Shown here piece by piece: positions 54,228-62,258 of a stretch of DNA of 64,000 nt (positions within the stretch are counted from its first letter, which is position 1; every line of letters begins with the position of its first letter). Source of the stretch: Frankia sp. AiPa1 (lineage in GTDB: Bacteria; Actinomycetota; Actinomycetes; Frankiales; Frankiaceae); contig NZ_JALKFZ020000034.1 of assembly GCF_023243075.1 (NCBI RefSeq), positions 1 through 64,000 on the forward strand. Direction: 5' to 3'. The notes beneath the pieces were generated by a model. The model saw nothing but the letters and a program-made list of their open reading frames with translations. It did no database searches and was not told where the DNA came from. A program made the position numbers and the translations under genes.

Positions 54228-55217
54228 TCAGGCGGAAGGCCCGAACTGGCGTCGGTACTCGGAGGGCGACAGGCTCGTCCACCGGCGCAGGAGGGTGCGT
54301 AGGTGGGCGGCGGTTCCAAGGCCGCTGCGCCGCGCCACGATCTCGAAACGTGGCTCGCCCTGTTCAATCATCCTGCAGGCGAATGCGACCCGCTCACCGG
54401 TGAGCCACGCCAGCGGGGTCGTACCCAACTGGGCCTGGAACCGGCGGTGCAGGGTCGCCGGGCTGACCGACGCCCGCCTGGCGAGGTCAGCGACCGTCAG
54501 CGGTGTGTCCAGCCGCTCAAGCGCCCAAGCCAGGAGCGGTGCGAGCGACTCGTCCCTGATCTCGGGAACGGGGCGGACGATGAACTGCCGCTGCCCGCCG
54601 TCGCGGCGCGGCGTGAACACCAGCCGCCGGCTGACGGCGGTGGCGATCTCGGCGCCGTGATCGCGGCGGACGAGGTGCAGGCCGAGGTCCAAGGCCGCCG
54701 CGCTCCCGGCGGCGGTGAGGATGTCGCCGTCGTCGACGAACAGCACGTCCTCCTCGAGGCGCACCGACGGGAACCGGGCGCGGAACGTGTCCGCCCACAT
54801 CCAGTGGGCCGTCGCTCGCCGGCCGTCGAGGACGCCAGCCTCCGCGAGCGTGAACGCGCCGCTGCACAGGCCGACGAGGCGCGCTCCGCGGGCATGCGCG
54901 CGGCGGACGGCGTCCAGCACGGCCGGGCGGCGCGGCACGTGGACGTCGGGCCGGTTCGGAACGATCAGCATATCCGCCGTGTCGGCGAGACCCAGGTCGG
55001 CAATGCCCGTGAGCGTGAAGAACCCATCGCGCATGAGCGTGGCCGGCGCGGGCGAGCAGAGCTGGAAATCGTACAGTTCGCGACCGAGCTCGGGCCTGCG
55101 CAAACCGAACACCTCGGTGACGCAGCCGAGCTCGAACGGGTTCGACTGCTCGTCGACGATCACGACGACGCGGCGCGGGCCCACGGCACCGCCCCCCTGC
55201 GAGGAACCATGCGGCAT
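54228..55217 (-). CDS. GlxA-type AraC transcriptional regulator
   Basis: 329 residues. The DJ-1/PfpI-like domain has VVVIVDEQSNPFELGCVTEVFGL and ARLVGLCSGAFTLAEAGVLDGRRATAHW, including the GLCSGA elbow cysteine. The C-terminal AraC domain has LARRASVSPATLHRRFQ and IVARRSGLGTAAHLRTLLRR. It is divergent from a cupin gene, its probable target. Confidence 0.92.
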   Translation of the reverse strand: MPHGSSQGGGAVGPRRVVVIVDEQSNPFELGCVTEVFGLRRPELGRELYDFQLCSPAPATLMRDGFFTLTGIADLGLADTADMLIVPNRPDVHVPRRPAVLDAVRRAHARGARLVGLCSGAFTLAEAGVLDGRRATAHWMWADTFRARFPSVRLEEDVLFVDDGDILTAAGSAAALDLGLHLVRRDHGAEIATAVSRRLVFTPRRDGGQRQFIVRPVPEIRDESLAPLLAWALERLDTPLTVADLARRASVSPATLHRRFQAQLGTTPLAWLTGERVAFACRMIEQGEPRFEIVARRSGLGTAAHLRTLLRRWTSLSPSEYRRQFGPSA

Positions 55218-55268
55218 ATGCGATTCCTAGCACTGACGGCTGGGTGCGGATCTGGCGACGATGGGCGG

Positions 55269-55664
55269 GTGACCACTGAACCGATCGAACTGAGCGACGC
55301 TTTGGCCTCCTTCGACGCGCTGTGGAGCCCGCGCGTCGTGACCCGGGTCAACGACTACGACGTCCGTGTCGCCAAGGTCGCCGGTGAGCACCTCTGGCAC
55401 GCACACGACGACACCGACGAGTTCTTCCTGGTCCTGGCCGGCGAGCTCCACATCGGCCTGCGGGAGGCCGCCGGGGAGCGGACGGTCCGGCTCCCGCGGG
55501 GCGTGGTGTTCACCGTGCCCCGCGGCGTCGAGCACCGGCCGGCCGCGCCGTCGGGCGCGGCGATTCTGCTGTTCGAGCCGACCGGGACGCCGACGGTCGG
55601 TACCCGCCACGAGGAGATCCCCGCCCACGTCGACGTCACGACTGGTCACCCTCTCGGCTTCTGA
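55269..55664 (+). CDS. Cupin-domain protein
   Basis: 131 residues from GTG 55269. The cupin motifs are present: HLWHAHDDTDEFFLVLAGEL (GxxHxHxxxDE) and VPRGVEHRPAAPSGAAILLF. The metal ligands His, His and Glu in motif 1 and His in motif 2 are present. Function unspecified; the neighbouring regulator may respond to the same ligand. An upstream ATG at 55223 would add a short Cys-containing tail with no family match. Confidence 0.85.
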   Translation: MTTEPIELSDALASFDALWSPRVVTRVNDYDVRVAKVAGEHLWHAHDDTDEFFLVLAGELHIGLREAAGERTVRLPRGVVFTVPRGVEHRPAAPSGAAILLFEPTGTPTVGTRHEEIPAHVDVTTGHPLGF

Positions 55665-55806
55665 CAGCCGCACGGATATCGACAGTCGCGCGGCGGCTGG
55701 ACGGCCAGCGGGGCTGGCCACGCCGGCATGCCGGGTCGCCGCCGCCGGCCACGTGCCGGCCACCGAGCGGAGGTAGGCCGTGCATCCTCAACCTTTTCGA
55801 CTTGTG

Positions 55807-56208
55807 CTACCGGGTGACGATGACCGTCGCGCGGTGTCCGGCAGCGTTCTTGAGCTTGGTGTCGCCTGTGAGCAGGTCGCAGCCGAGTGCTTCGGCGAGC
55901 GCGATGTAGGCGGCGTCGTAGGCGCCGAGGTTGTGCCGCAGCTTCCACATCCGGGGGTGGTAGGGCCAGACCGGATGGCGGGTGATCCGCAGGCGCGCGT
56001 AGTCAGCCAGCATCTGCTCGCCGCGATGGTCAGTGATCTTCTTCCCGGCCGCAAGCCCGCGGACTGTTGACGCGACCTCGACGTCGAGATGGTGCGGGGC
56101 GTGCAGCGTGCGCGGGGCGGACAGACGCTGCCGGAGCAGCTTGTCGTCGCCGCGGACGGAAAGCACATCAATGACGAGCGAGCAGTCGACCACGTACGTG
56201 AGAGTCAA
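55807..56208 (-). CDS. VapC-type PIN-domain toxin
   Basis: 133 residues. PIN acidic positions lie in TYVVDCSLVIDVLS, HHLDVEVAST, LGAYDAAYIALAEAL and LLTGDTKL. The stop of the antitoxin overlaps its start. It should be an Mg-dependent RNase. Confidence 0.93.
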   Translation of the reverse strand: MTLTYVVDCSLVIDVLSVRGDDKLLRQRLSAPRTLHAPHHLDVEVASTVRGLAAGKKITDHRGEQMLADYARLRITRHPVWPYHPRMWKLRHNLGAYDAAYIALAEALGCDLLTGDTKLKNAAGHRATVIVTR

Positions 56209-56450
56209 CGCCGTCCCTCGTCGCGCGCCGCGAGAATGTCGTCCATGGTGAGCTCCACCGGTTCCCTGTCGCGGGCGATGCGGGCGATGACCTCGGCATT
56301 GGTCTCCGTGGCCGCGTCGGCATCCATCAGGTCCCGCAAGTACCCGGACAGTGACTGGCCCAGCGATCTGGCGCGCTCGCGGAGGACCGCGAGCGTCGTC
56401 GGATCGACATCGCGCACCTGGATGATGCCCAGGTCGGCGGACTCGCTCAT
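56205..56450 (-). CDS. VapB-type antitoxin
   Basis: 81 residues. The N-terminal IIQVRDVDPTTLAVLRERARSLGQSLSGYLRDLM is a ribbon-helix-helix-like fold (FitA/VapB type), with an acidic C-terminal tail that binds the toxin. The ATG follows an AT-rich stretch with no visible ribosome site, so the transcript may be leaderless. Confidence 0.9.
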   Translation of the reverse strand: MSESADLGIIQVRDVDPTTLAVLRERARSLGQSLSGYLRDLMDADAATETNAEVIARIARDREPVELTMDDILAARDEGRR

Positions 56451-56518
56451 ATATTTACGCTACCACGCTTTCATGCACGGCGCATGAACCCTCTTCGATA
56501 TTCGACCAGACCCGAGCA

Positions 56519-56761
56519 CTACGGCATCAGGTGCGCCGCCGTGCTGGCGCCCAGCTCCCAGCATGCCCCCCGGTCCTTCGCGTCCGCGGTACCGATCACC
56601 GTCACCGGCTCGCACAACCGCCGCCAACGCAGGCCGGTAGCGATCGACTCCACCGCCCGCACCGCACCCATCGTGTCGTTATTGCCATGCACGTACAGCG
56701 CGTAAGGGTGGCCGACGGTGGCGTCCAAACAGGGGTAATAGGCTTGGTCGAAGAAATGTGC
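56519..56761 (-). pseudogene. Flavodoxin-like family C-terminal fragment
   Basis: Minus frame beginning HFFDQAYYPCLDATVGHPYA and ending WELGASTAAHLMP with stop TAG 56519. The N-terminal half is missing. The open frame extends upstream to 56839 through unrelated sequence. Confidence 0.82.
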
Positions 56762-56869
56762 CGAACCCTGGTCATGGCTCGGCCACGGGACGAAGTCACC
56801 CGGACCTGCCCAGTCGACCGACCGGGCAGGGTTCACCACCGGACGGCCATTGGCTCATCCGGCCGCCAA

Positions 56870-57055
56870 GCCGACGTGTGCATCGGATTCCGTGGAGTTG
56901 CGACCAGTCGCGCCTGGTCCGCAGGGGTGGTGCGTGCTGGGTCGCAAGTTCTGCACAGCCGGACCGTGCGTCGCCCGTGGTACTGGAACGACAACTACGT
57001 GATTCCGGCGTCGGCACGCCCCCTGAGGTGCCCCCTGCTCGGACTGGCCTGGCGA
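56870..57055 (+). pseudogene. Decayed 5' end of the ATPase-nuclease gene
   Basis: Nucleotides match the 5' end and upstream region of the gene at 48149-49741: GATTCCGTGGAGTTGCGACC against GATTCCGTAGAGTTGCGATC, then RKFCTAGPC against RKFGTAGPC and VIPASAR against MIPASAR after frameshift(s). About 185 bases remain, in the opposite orientation to the intact gene. Confidence 0.65.
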
Positions 57056-57088
57056 CGAGGGAGTTGAGGATTTGCTAAACTTCAGGCC

Positions 57089-57185
57089 GTGGACGAGTGG
57101 GATGTCCGCGTCACAGACGAGTTCCTGAGCTGGGTCGACGAACTCGACCGGAGGTCCAAGGCGCTCGTCATCGACGCGATCGATC
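57089..57185 (+). pseudogene. HigB/RelE toxin, N-terminal fragment
   Basis: From GTG 57089: MDEWDVRVTDEFLSWVDELD and RRSKALVIDAID, the first strand and helices of a Gp49-like HigB toxin. The next expected motif, LGRPLVD, is absent. The 5' end carries an AT-rich TTTGCTAAACTTC promoter-like stretch and no ribosome site. Confidence 0.65.
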
Positions 57186-57204
57186 GACGACGAGCATCCC
57201 CTTC

Positions 57205-58483
57205 ATGGTCGCGGACCGCGTCGCCGGCGGCGCGCTGCGCCGGTGGGTGCTGCGGCGACCGGCGGAGAAACCCCGCAATCCCTCCGCCCCGATTCGGATC
57301 GCGCTACGCCGGCCGCGGTATCCCGCCGTGGTCGGCGGCGTCCTGATCGGCGCGGTTGGTGGAACGCTGCTCCTGCTGGTGGCGAACAGACAACCCGGGC
57401 CCAGGGACAGCCTGGAGATCGGGATCGCGGCCGCTCTCGTCACCGTGCCGCTGTTGGTGCTGCTGCTCGAGCTCGGGCAGGGATCGTCGGTGGATACTGC
57501 GCGGGCCGCCGATCCCCGCGACGTCCTCGCCCAGGACCGCGCCGCCGCGCTGTTGCGTGGACTCTTCGCCGGGATCGTAGGTGGGGTCGCGGTCGGTCTG
57601 AGCGGCGGATACGCCGGTGGTGCCGCCGCGCCGTTCCTTGCTGGCCTCGTCAGCGGGGTGGCCCTTGCGATCGTGGGCGCGACCTTGAGCGGACTCGGTT
57701 CGGCCTGGGGGGCGCTTGGCGTGGCCCGGCTGTGGCTCGCGTGGCGGGGCCGGACGCCGCTGCGGGTGATGACGTTCCTCGCCGACGCGCGCGACCGTGG
57801 CGTCCTACGCCACGCCGGCGCCGCCTACCAGTTCCGCCACATCGAGTTGCAGCGGCGCCTCGCCAGCGGTTATCGGCACCAGGTGGGGGACGGCGTCGGC
57901 GCCCCGCAGGGCAGGCCGGACCGACGAGCCGTACCAGTCACTCCCGTTCCCCCTCTCCCTAGTCCTACCTCCGCGAATCCGAGCCCGCCCCGCCGGGCTG
58001 CCCGCCCGCACGAGGACGAGACGCTGCAACGCTTCCGAGCGACGGTGGGCGCCGACCACTTCGCCACCCTCGCGATGGCCAGCAAAGCGGCGCGGACGCT
58101 CTACGATCAGGGCGACTACCAGGCCGCGTGGTCCATGGACGAGGACACCCACGCCCGCCGGCTGCGGGTGCTCGGCGAGGACCACCTCGACACCCTCTCG
58201 TCCGCCAACAATCTCGCCCGCGACCTGGCCGCGCTCGGTGACTACCAGGCCGCCCGCGCCCTGTTCGAAGACACCTTGAGCCGGAAGAAGCGGATGTTGG
58301 GCGATGACCACGGGTCGACGCTGATTACGGCGGCCGGTTTCGCGGACGTCCTGTGGGCCCTGGGCGAGCGGAAGGCCGCCCGGGCCGCCTATGAGGACAC
58401 GCTGAGCCGCCAACGTCGTTTGCTCGGCGATGACCACCCCGCTGTCCTGCTCGCCACAGCACGCCTCGCCGAGCTCCTACGCA
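57205..58483 (+). pseudogene. NACHT-type protein remnant with membrane and TPR regions
   Basis: An ATG at 57205 opens a frame but does not look like the native start. Residues include several membrane helices (GGVLIGAVGGTLLLLVANRQ, LVTVPLLVLLLELG, GLFAGIVGGVAVGL, AIVGATLSGLGSAW) and AAYQFRHIELQRRLA. These are typical of the C-terminal half of actinobacterial NACHT NTPases. TPR units of the form GEDHLDTLSSANNLARDLAA follow. The NTPase domain is missing and the 3' end runs into a flavodoxin-family scrap. Confidence 0.7.
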
Positions 58484-58708
58484 ATCAAAGAAATGTTTCA
58501 GAGCGCCGGACATATAGCCAATATTGGCCGGGGTCCCCAATACATAGCCATTCGCACCCAAGACATCAACCGCAGTTGCCGCCAGCGCCGGACGTACCTG
58601 TACATCGACACCATCAATCTCGTCTGTCCGGGCTCCCGAAAGCACCACTTCCAGCATCTCTTGCATGTTCGGCGAGGGAGTGTGGTGGACAACCAGCAAT
58701 GTCGGCAT
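58484..58708 (-). pseudogene. Flavodoxin-like family N-terminal fragment
   Basis: From ATG 58708: MPTLLVVHHTPSPNMQEMLE to ANIGYMSGALKHFFD. The match ends exactly after FFD; following codons belong to the antisense of the TPR gene. Its codon use is lower in GC than other copies. Confidence 0.82.
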
Positions 58709-58756
58709 GAAACCAGGATACAAGGTAAGCCCGCCCTCGCGATGAGGGCGGGCATG

Positions 58757-59071
58757 TTATGTCACCTTCCAAATGGCCTCCAGGCGCGCGGCGTCAAAAG
58801 TCCGTGCGCCCTTCTTCGTCGGCGGTTTAAGTACAACGGCCTCGATCACCGTCTCAATGATGGCCCGGCGCTGCTCAAGCTCCAGGGTTTCCCACTCGGC
58901 CGCCACGTTCGTTACCCGTGGGACGCCGGCGCGCCACCGTGCCCACTCGCTTTGGCCCGCCAAGAGTTGGGCCTTTTCTTCCTCCAGCCCGCCTACCGTG
59001 GGAAACGCCAGCGCCGCCGAACGTTCGCCAGCCCGATACGCTGCCATCACCTCGGCTATCTGCCGTTCCAC
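58757..59071 (-). pseudogene. Large serine recombinase, C-terminal fragment
   Basis: 105 codons with coiled-coil sequence (RQIAEVMAAYRAGERSAALA) and the terminal signature WETLELEQRRAIIETVIEAVVL, KKGARTFDAARLEAIW. Large serine integrases end this way. The catalytic and zinc-ribbon domains are missing. It is a trace of a former mobile element. Confidence 0.72.
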
Positions 59072-59521
59072 CCTTTCCAGGGTAGCTCTTCAGCTGAGGT
59101 TGTGGCTGGATGTGCTGTTCAGGCCGGGTGCTTGCGGAAAGTCGCATGCGCCGCGGGGTCACACTACGTGTCGCGCAGGGCTCGCCGCCCCGTGGCGCCG
59201 AGCGGGCCCGGCTTCTGCCCCGTGCCGTGGAGACTGATGCGTCGGGCCGTGCCGACCGGGAGGTTCTGACAGCCGCTGACAAGATCCGCGATGCGCAGCC
59301 AGTCAGCCGTGTGATAAGCGTTGGTCCGCGAGCCCATGCTGCCGGGCCCGCCCCGCCCAGCCCAAGGGGGGACACGCACGGCTGGGCCCGGTTGCGCCTA
59401 CGTCGGCGGCTGCTTCCCGTGACGGCGGCGCTCACTGCCGACGAGGACGCGCTGCGCGAGCAGGTCGAGGCACCGGTGCACCGGCCATCCCATCGGGCAC
59501 AATCGCCGAGAGGAGGTGAGC
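59072..59521 (+). other. Region between recombinase remnant and MntA/HepT
   Basis: No intact gene seen. A minus frame at 59379-59164 (SRTNAYHTADWLRIADLVSG...) ends in a stop codon and may be decayed coding sequence; I do not recognise it. The last bases hold the ribosome site of the next gene. Confidence 0.4.
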
Positions 59522-59830
59522 ATGCATCCGTTGATCGAGGCCAGGCGGGCAGAGATCCAAGGACTCTGCCGTCGACTTGGCATCCGCCGCCTCGACCTCT
59601 TCGGCTCCGCGACCAGCGACGCCTTCGACCTCGACAGCAGCGACGTCGATGTCCTCGTCGAGTTCGACGATCGCGCCGAATTCGACTACTACGGCACCTA
59701 CTTCGCCCTCAAGGAGGGCCTCGAGAGCATGTTGGGCTGCGCCGTTGATGTCGTCAGCGTCACCAGCATTCGCAACCCCTATTTCCACGAGCAGGTCATG
59801 CGCACCAGGCAGCCCCTGTATGCCGCCTGA
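59522..59830 (+). CDS. mntA: MntA-type minimal nucleotidyltransferase antitoxin
   Basis: 102 residues from ATG 59522, after AGGAGGTGAGC. The nucleotidyltransferase motif GSATSDAFDLDSSDVDVLVEF contains the GSx(n)DxD pattern, so the enzyme should be active. In this pair MntA AMPylates the HepT toxin. The toxin start overlaps its end by 11 bp. Confidence 0.93.
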   Translation: MHPLIEARRAEIQGLCRRLGIRRLDLFGSATSDAFDLDSSDVDVLVEFDDRAEFDYYGTYFALKEGLESMLGCAVDVVSVTSIRNPYFHEQVMRTRQPLYAA

Positions 59831-60161
59831 CCCGCGGAAGTACCTCTGGGATGCCGCGAACGCGGCTGAACTCGCCAGAAACTTCGCCCATGGCCAGACC
59901 TTCACCGACTATCAGGCGAACGCGATGCTCCGCGCCGCCGTCGAGCGCGAGTTCGAAATCATCGGCGAGGCACTCAACCAGCTGTCCAAAGTCGCCCCGG
60001 ACCTCGCCGCCGCGATCCCCGAGCTCCCCCGAATAGTCGCCTTTCGGAACATCCTCATCCATGGCTACGCCACCGTCGACGACGCCCTCGTCTGGCAGGT
60101 GCTCCAAGAAAAACTTCCCGAGCTCGAACGAGTGGTCCGCAGAATGCTGGCGGCCGACTGA
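59820..60161 (+). CDS. hepT: HepT-type HEPN toxin
   Basis: 113 residues from ATG 59820. The HEPN motif is RNILIHGY (Rx4HxY), the RNase site and AMPylation target Tyr. AVEREFEIIGEALNQL is the typical helix. Intact and paired with MntA, so the module looks functional. Confidence 0.93.
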   Translation: MPPDPRKYLWDAANAAELARNFAHGQTFTDYQANAMLRAAVEREFEIIGEALNQLSKVAPDLAAAIPELPRIVAFRNILIHGYATVDDALVWQVLQEKLPELERVVRRMLAAD

Positions 60162-60271
60162 CCCCGTAGCGACAATTCCGACCGGCGAGCGAGGCATTGT
60201 CCCGGGCGATCAGATGGCAGGATGGCCGCCGGTCGAGCCTTCGATAGTTCGGGGTCGACACCGACGGCTTG

Positions 60272-60334
60272 TCCCGTATCGCCTGATCACAGGTCAATCC
60301 CTCGTCACGGGCATAGGTCGCCCGGCGCGCGCCA
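60272..60334 (-). pseudogene. Fic-family winged-helix scrap
   Basis: Minus frame ARRATYARDEGLTCDQAIRD, nearly identical to the segment in the Fic remnant at 42653. About 20 codons survive. The rest of 60162-60477 shows no gene. Confidence 0.6.
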
Positions 60335-60477
60335 CGCTCAGCACGGGAGCCACCCGGTCGCAACCCACCCAGGCCCAGTGAATCTGCGCCGCCGCGGCGG
60401 TCGCTGGCGGACTGCTGAGAACTGCCCTGAAACGGGGCCCGGTTCGGGCGGCGTCCGGGCTTTGTACGCTCACCATC

Positions 60478-61075
60478 ATGAGCGTGGGTTACAAAGGAGC
60501 AAGGGCACGGACCGCCGCCGCGCCGGAAATTCTGACTGTCGCCGACCGCGTCGCGTGGCGCGCCTGGCTCGACGTGAACGAGGACGTCTCCGACGGCGTC
60601 TGGCTGGTCCTGGCCAAGAAAGGCACCACGTCGCCGACATCGTTGCGCTACGACCTCGCGCTCGAGGAGGTGCTGTGCAGCGGCTGGATCGACGGGCAGA
60701 AGAAGAGCGGGGACGCCGCCACCTTCCAGATCCGCTTCACCCCACGCCGTAAGGCGTCATTGTGGTCGCAACGCAACACCGCCCTGGTGGCGCGGCTGAT
60801 CGATGAGGGCCGGATGCGGCCTCGGGGCCAGGCCGAGGTCGAGCGCGCGCAGGCGGACGGACGCTGGGACCGGGCCTACCCGGGGGCGGCGGACGCCCAG
60901 ATCCCCGACGACCTGGCGCCGCGCTGGCGGCATCCGCCACGGCCAGCGCGGCGTTCGTCGCCCTGACCGCGCCGATCGCTACTCCGTCCTGCACCGCCTG
61001 CTGACGGCCTCGAACCCGGCGACCCGCGCCACCCGGCTGGCCGCCCTGCTCGCGACGCTGGAGGATGGTCGTTGA
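60478..61075 (+). pseudogene. YdeI/OmpD-associated family gene with two frameshifts
   Basis: The start at 60478 (MSVGYKGARART...WLVLAKKGTTSPTSLRYDLA) and DGQKKSGDAATFQIRFTPRR are typical of the YdeI family. Near 60920 one base (C/G context, DLA-AALAAS) is missing, and near 60963 another is missing (AL-DRADRYSVLHRLL). The last segment ends TLEDGR at 61075. Two sequencing errors could also explain this. Confidence 0.78.
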
Positions 61076-61094
61076 CGGAGCGATCTCCGGTCAA

Positions 61095-61396
61095 CTACGG
61101 CATCAGGCTCGCGGCGACCGTGGCCCCCAGCTCCCAGCACGCCTCTCGAGCAGGCAGGGGTAATACACCTGGTCGAAAAAATGTTTTAAAGCCCCTGACA
61201 TGTAGCCGATGTTGGCGGGCGTCCCCAGCAGGTAGCCGTCCGCGGCCAGCACATCAACCGGAGTAGCGGCCAGCGCCGGGCGCACCTCAACATCCACTCC
61301 CTCAATCGCCTCGTCTCTGGCACCGGCCAGCACCGCTTCCAACATGGCCTGCATGGACGGCGAAGGCGTGTGGTGGACGATCAACAGGGTCGGCAT
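61095..61396 (-). pseudogene. Flavodoxin-like family gene with internal deletion
   Basis: Minus frame from ATG 61396 (MPTLLIVHHTPSPSMQAMLE) to HFFDQVYYPCL, then jumping near a CTCGAG to REACWELGATVAASLMP in another frame. About 70 codons are missing. Both ends of the gene are otherwise intact. Confidence 0.85.
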
Positions 61397-61424
61397 CGCG
61401 ACCATGTTAGGGCAGGCGCCACCT

Positions 61425-61640
61425 CGACATCAGGGGCTGGACCGAGGCGACCGGCGGCCAAGGAGAGGCTGAGGCCCTGCTGGCCACTCTCCGCACCCTC
61501 GAAGTGCAGCACGCCGAGTGGCAGCGCATCCCCCGGACCGGCCTGCAGCCGCGGCAGCAGGAGCTGATCGAGTGAGATGAGCGGACCCGGCTCTTCCATG
61601 CGTTCGAGGCCACGGTGATCCCCGGCCTCCTCCAGCACCT
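61425..61640 (+). pseudogene. DUF5753/XRE-type regulator remnant
   Basis: The frame reads ATGGQGEAEALLATLRTLEV and LQPRQQELIE, then TGA, then DERTRLFHAFEATVIPGLLQ, the N-terminal half of DUF5753. The stop replaces a Trp codon (TGG to TGA) at the usual EWDERTR position. The DNA-binding part is missing. Confidence 0.7.
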
Positions 61641-61749
61641 GGCCCAGTCCGCCTGCTCGACGGCGGACAGTCGGCCAGTTCCGGGCGGTGGTGAGCGTGG
61701 CGGTATCCGCCGTCAGCGCCGTACCCGGAACCACCGGGCGGACACGCTG

Positions 61750-62060
61750 TTCGCGCCGCCGGCCCACCACGCCACCGGGCATGGCCCGGTCGCGGTGGAG
61801 GCGGGCGATCCGAACGGGGACGGCAGCACCGACCTCGCCGTCGCCAACACCGAGGACGGCACGGTATCGGTGCCGCTGGGCAGGGGGTGACGGCACCTTC
61901 CAGTCCCCGCGGACCTATCCCGCCGGCCCGGACCCGTCGGGAACGAACATCGGTGACGTCACCGGAGACGGCGACGACCGCCTCGACGTGGTCGTCGCGA
62001 ACAGCCGCGGCAGCACGATTACGGTCCTGGTGAACACGGGCGGCCCCACGCCCGGCTGCC
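61750..62060 (+). pseudogene. FG-GAP/VCBS repeat fragment with a frameshift
   Basis: GDPNGDGSTDLAVANTEDGT and then NIGDVTGDGDDRLDVVVANS are calcium-binding FG-GAP loops. An extra G in the run near 61888 shifts the frame between them. No start or signal peptide is seen. 28 bases starting at 61948 recur at 17992. Confidence 0.7.
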
Positions 62061-62258
62061 GGTCGGCCTCGGCCGCCGGTTGCCAGCACTGCTCAGGCAC
62101 AGACGCGGGACGGACGGACCGGAACGGCCGAAAACCTCCTGGCGTTCCTCTCGTGCGGGCCGTCACCGGGTCGGAGTAACGTACGAGAATGGTCGGCGCA
62201 CGGATGCCGTGGGCGCCGTGACGGCGCCGGTCCTCCCCCTACAGTGAGGAACGCACCG

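Noticed and set aside
52665-58708. Flavodoxin-family halves at 58484 and 52665 as one gene split by a 5.6-kb insertion
   Set aside because: Orientation and breakpoint fit, but codon use and GC differ between halves, and the Asp codon at the joint is GAT in one and GAC in the other, so they are probably different copies.
37849-59186. Weak 29-base similarity between 37849-37877 and 59158-59186 (ACGTGTCG core)
   Set aside because: About 23 of 29 bases match, but no feature or longer homology links the sites, and GC bias inflates such matches.
59164-59379. Minus-strand 71-codon gene before MntA/HepT
   Set aside because: It has a stop and some coding-like bias, but no ribosome site and no recognised family. 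It is mentioned only as a possible remnant.
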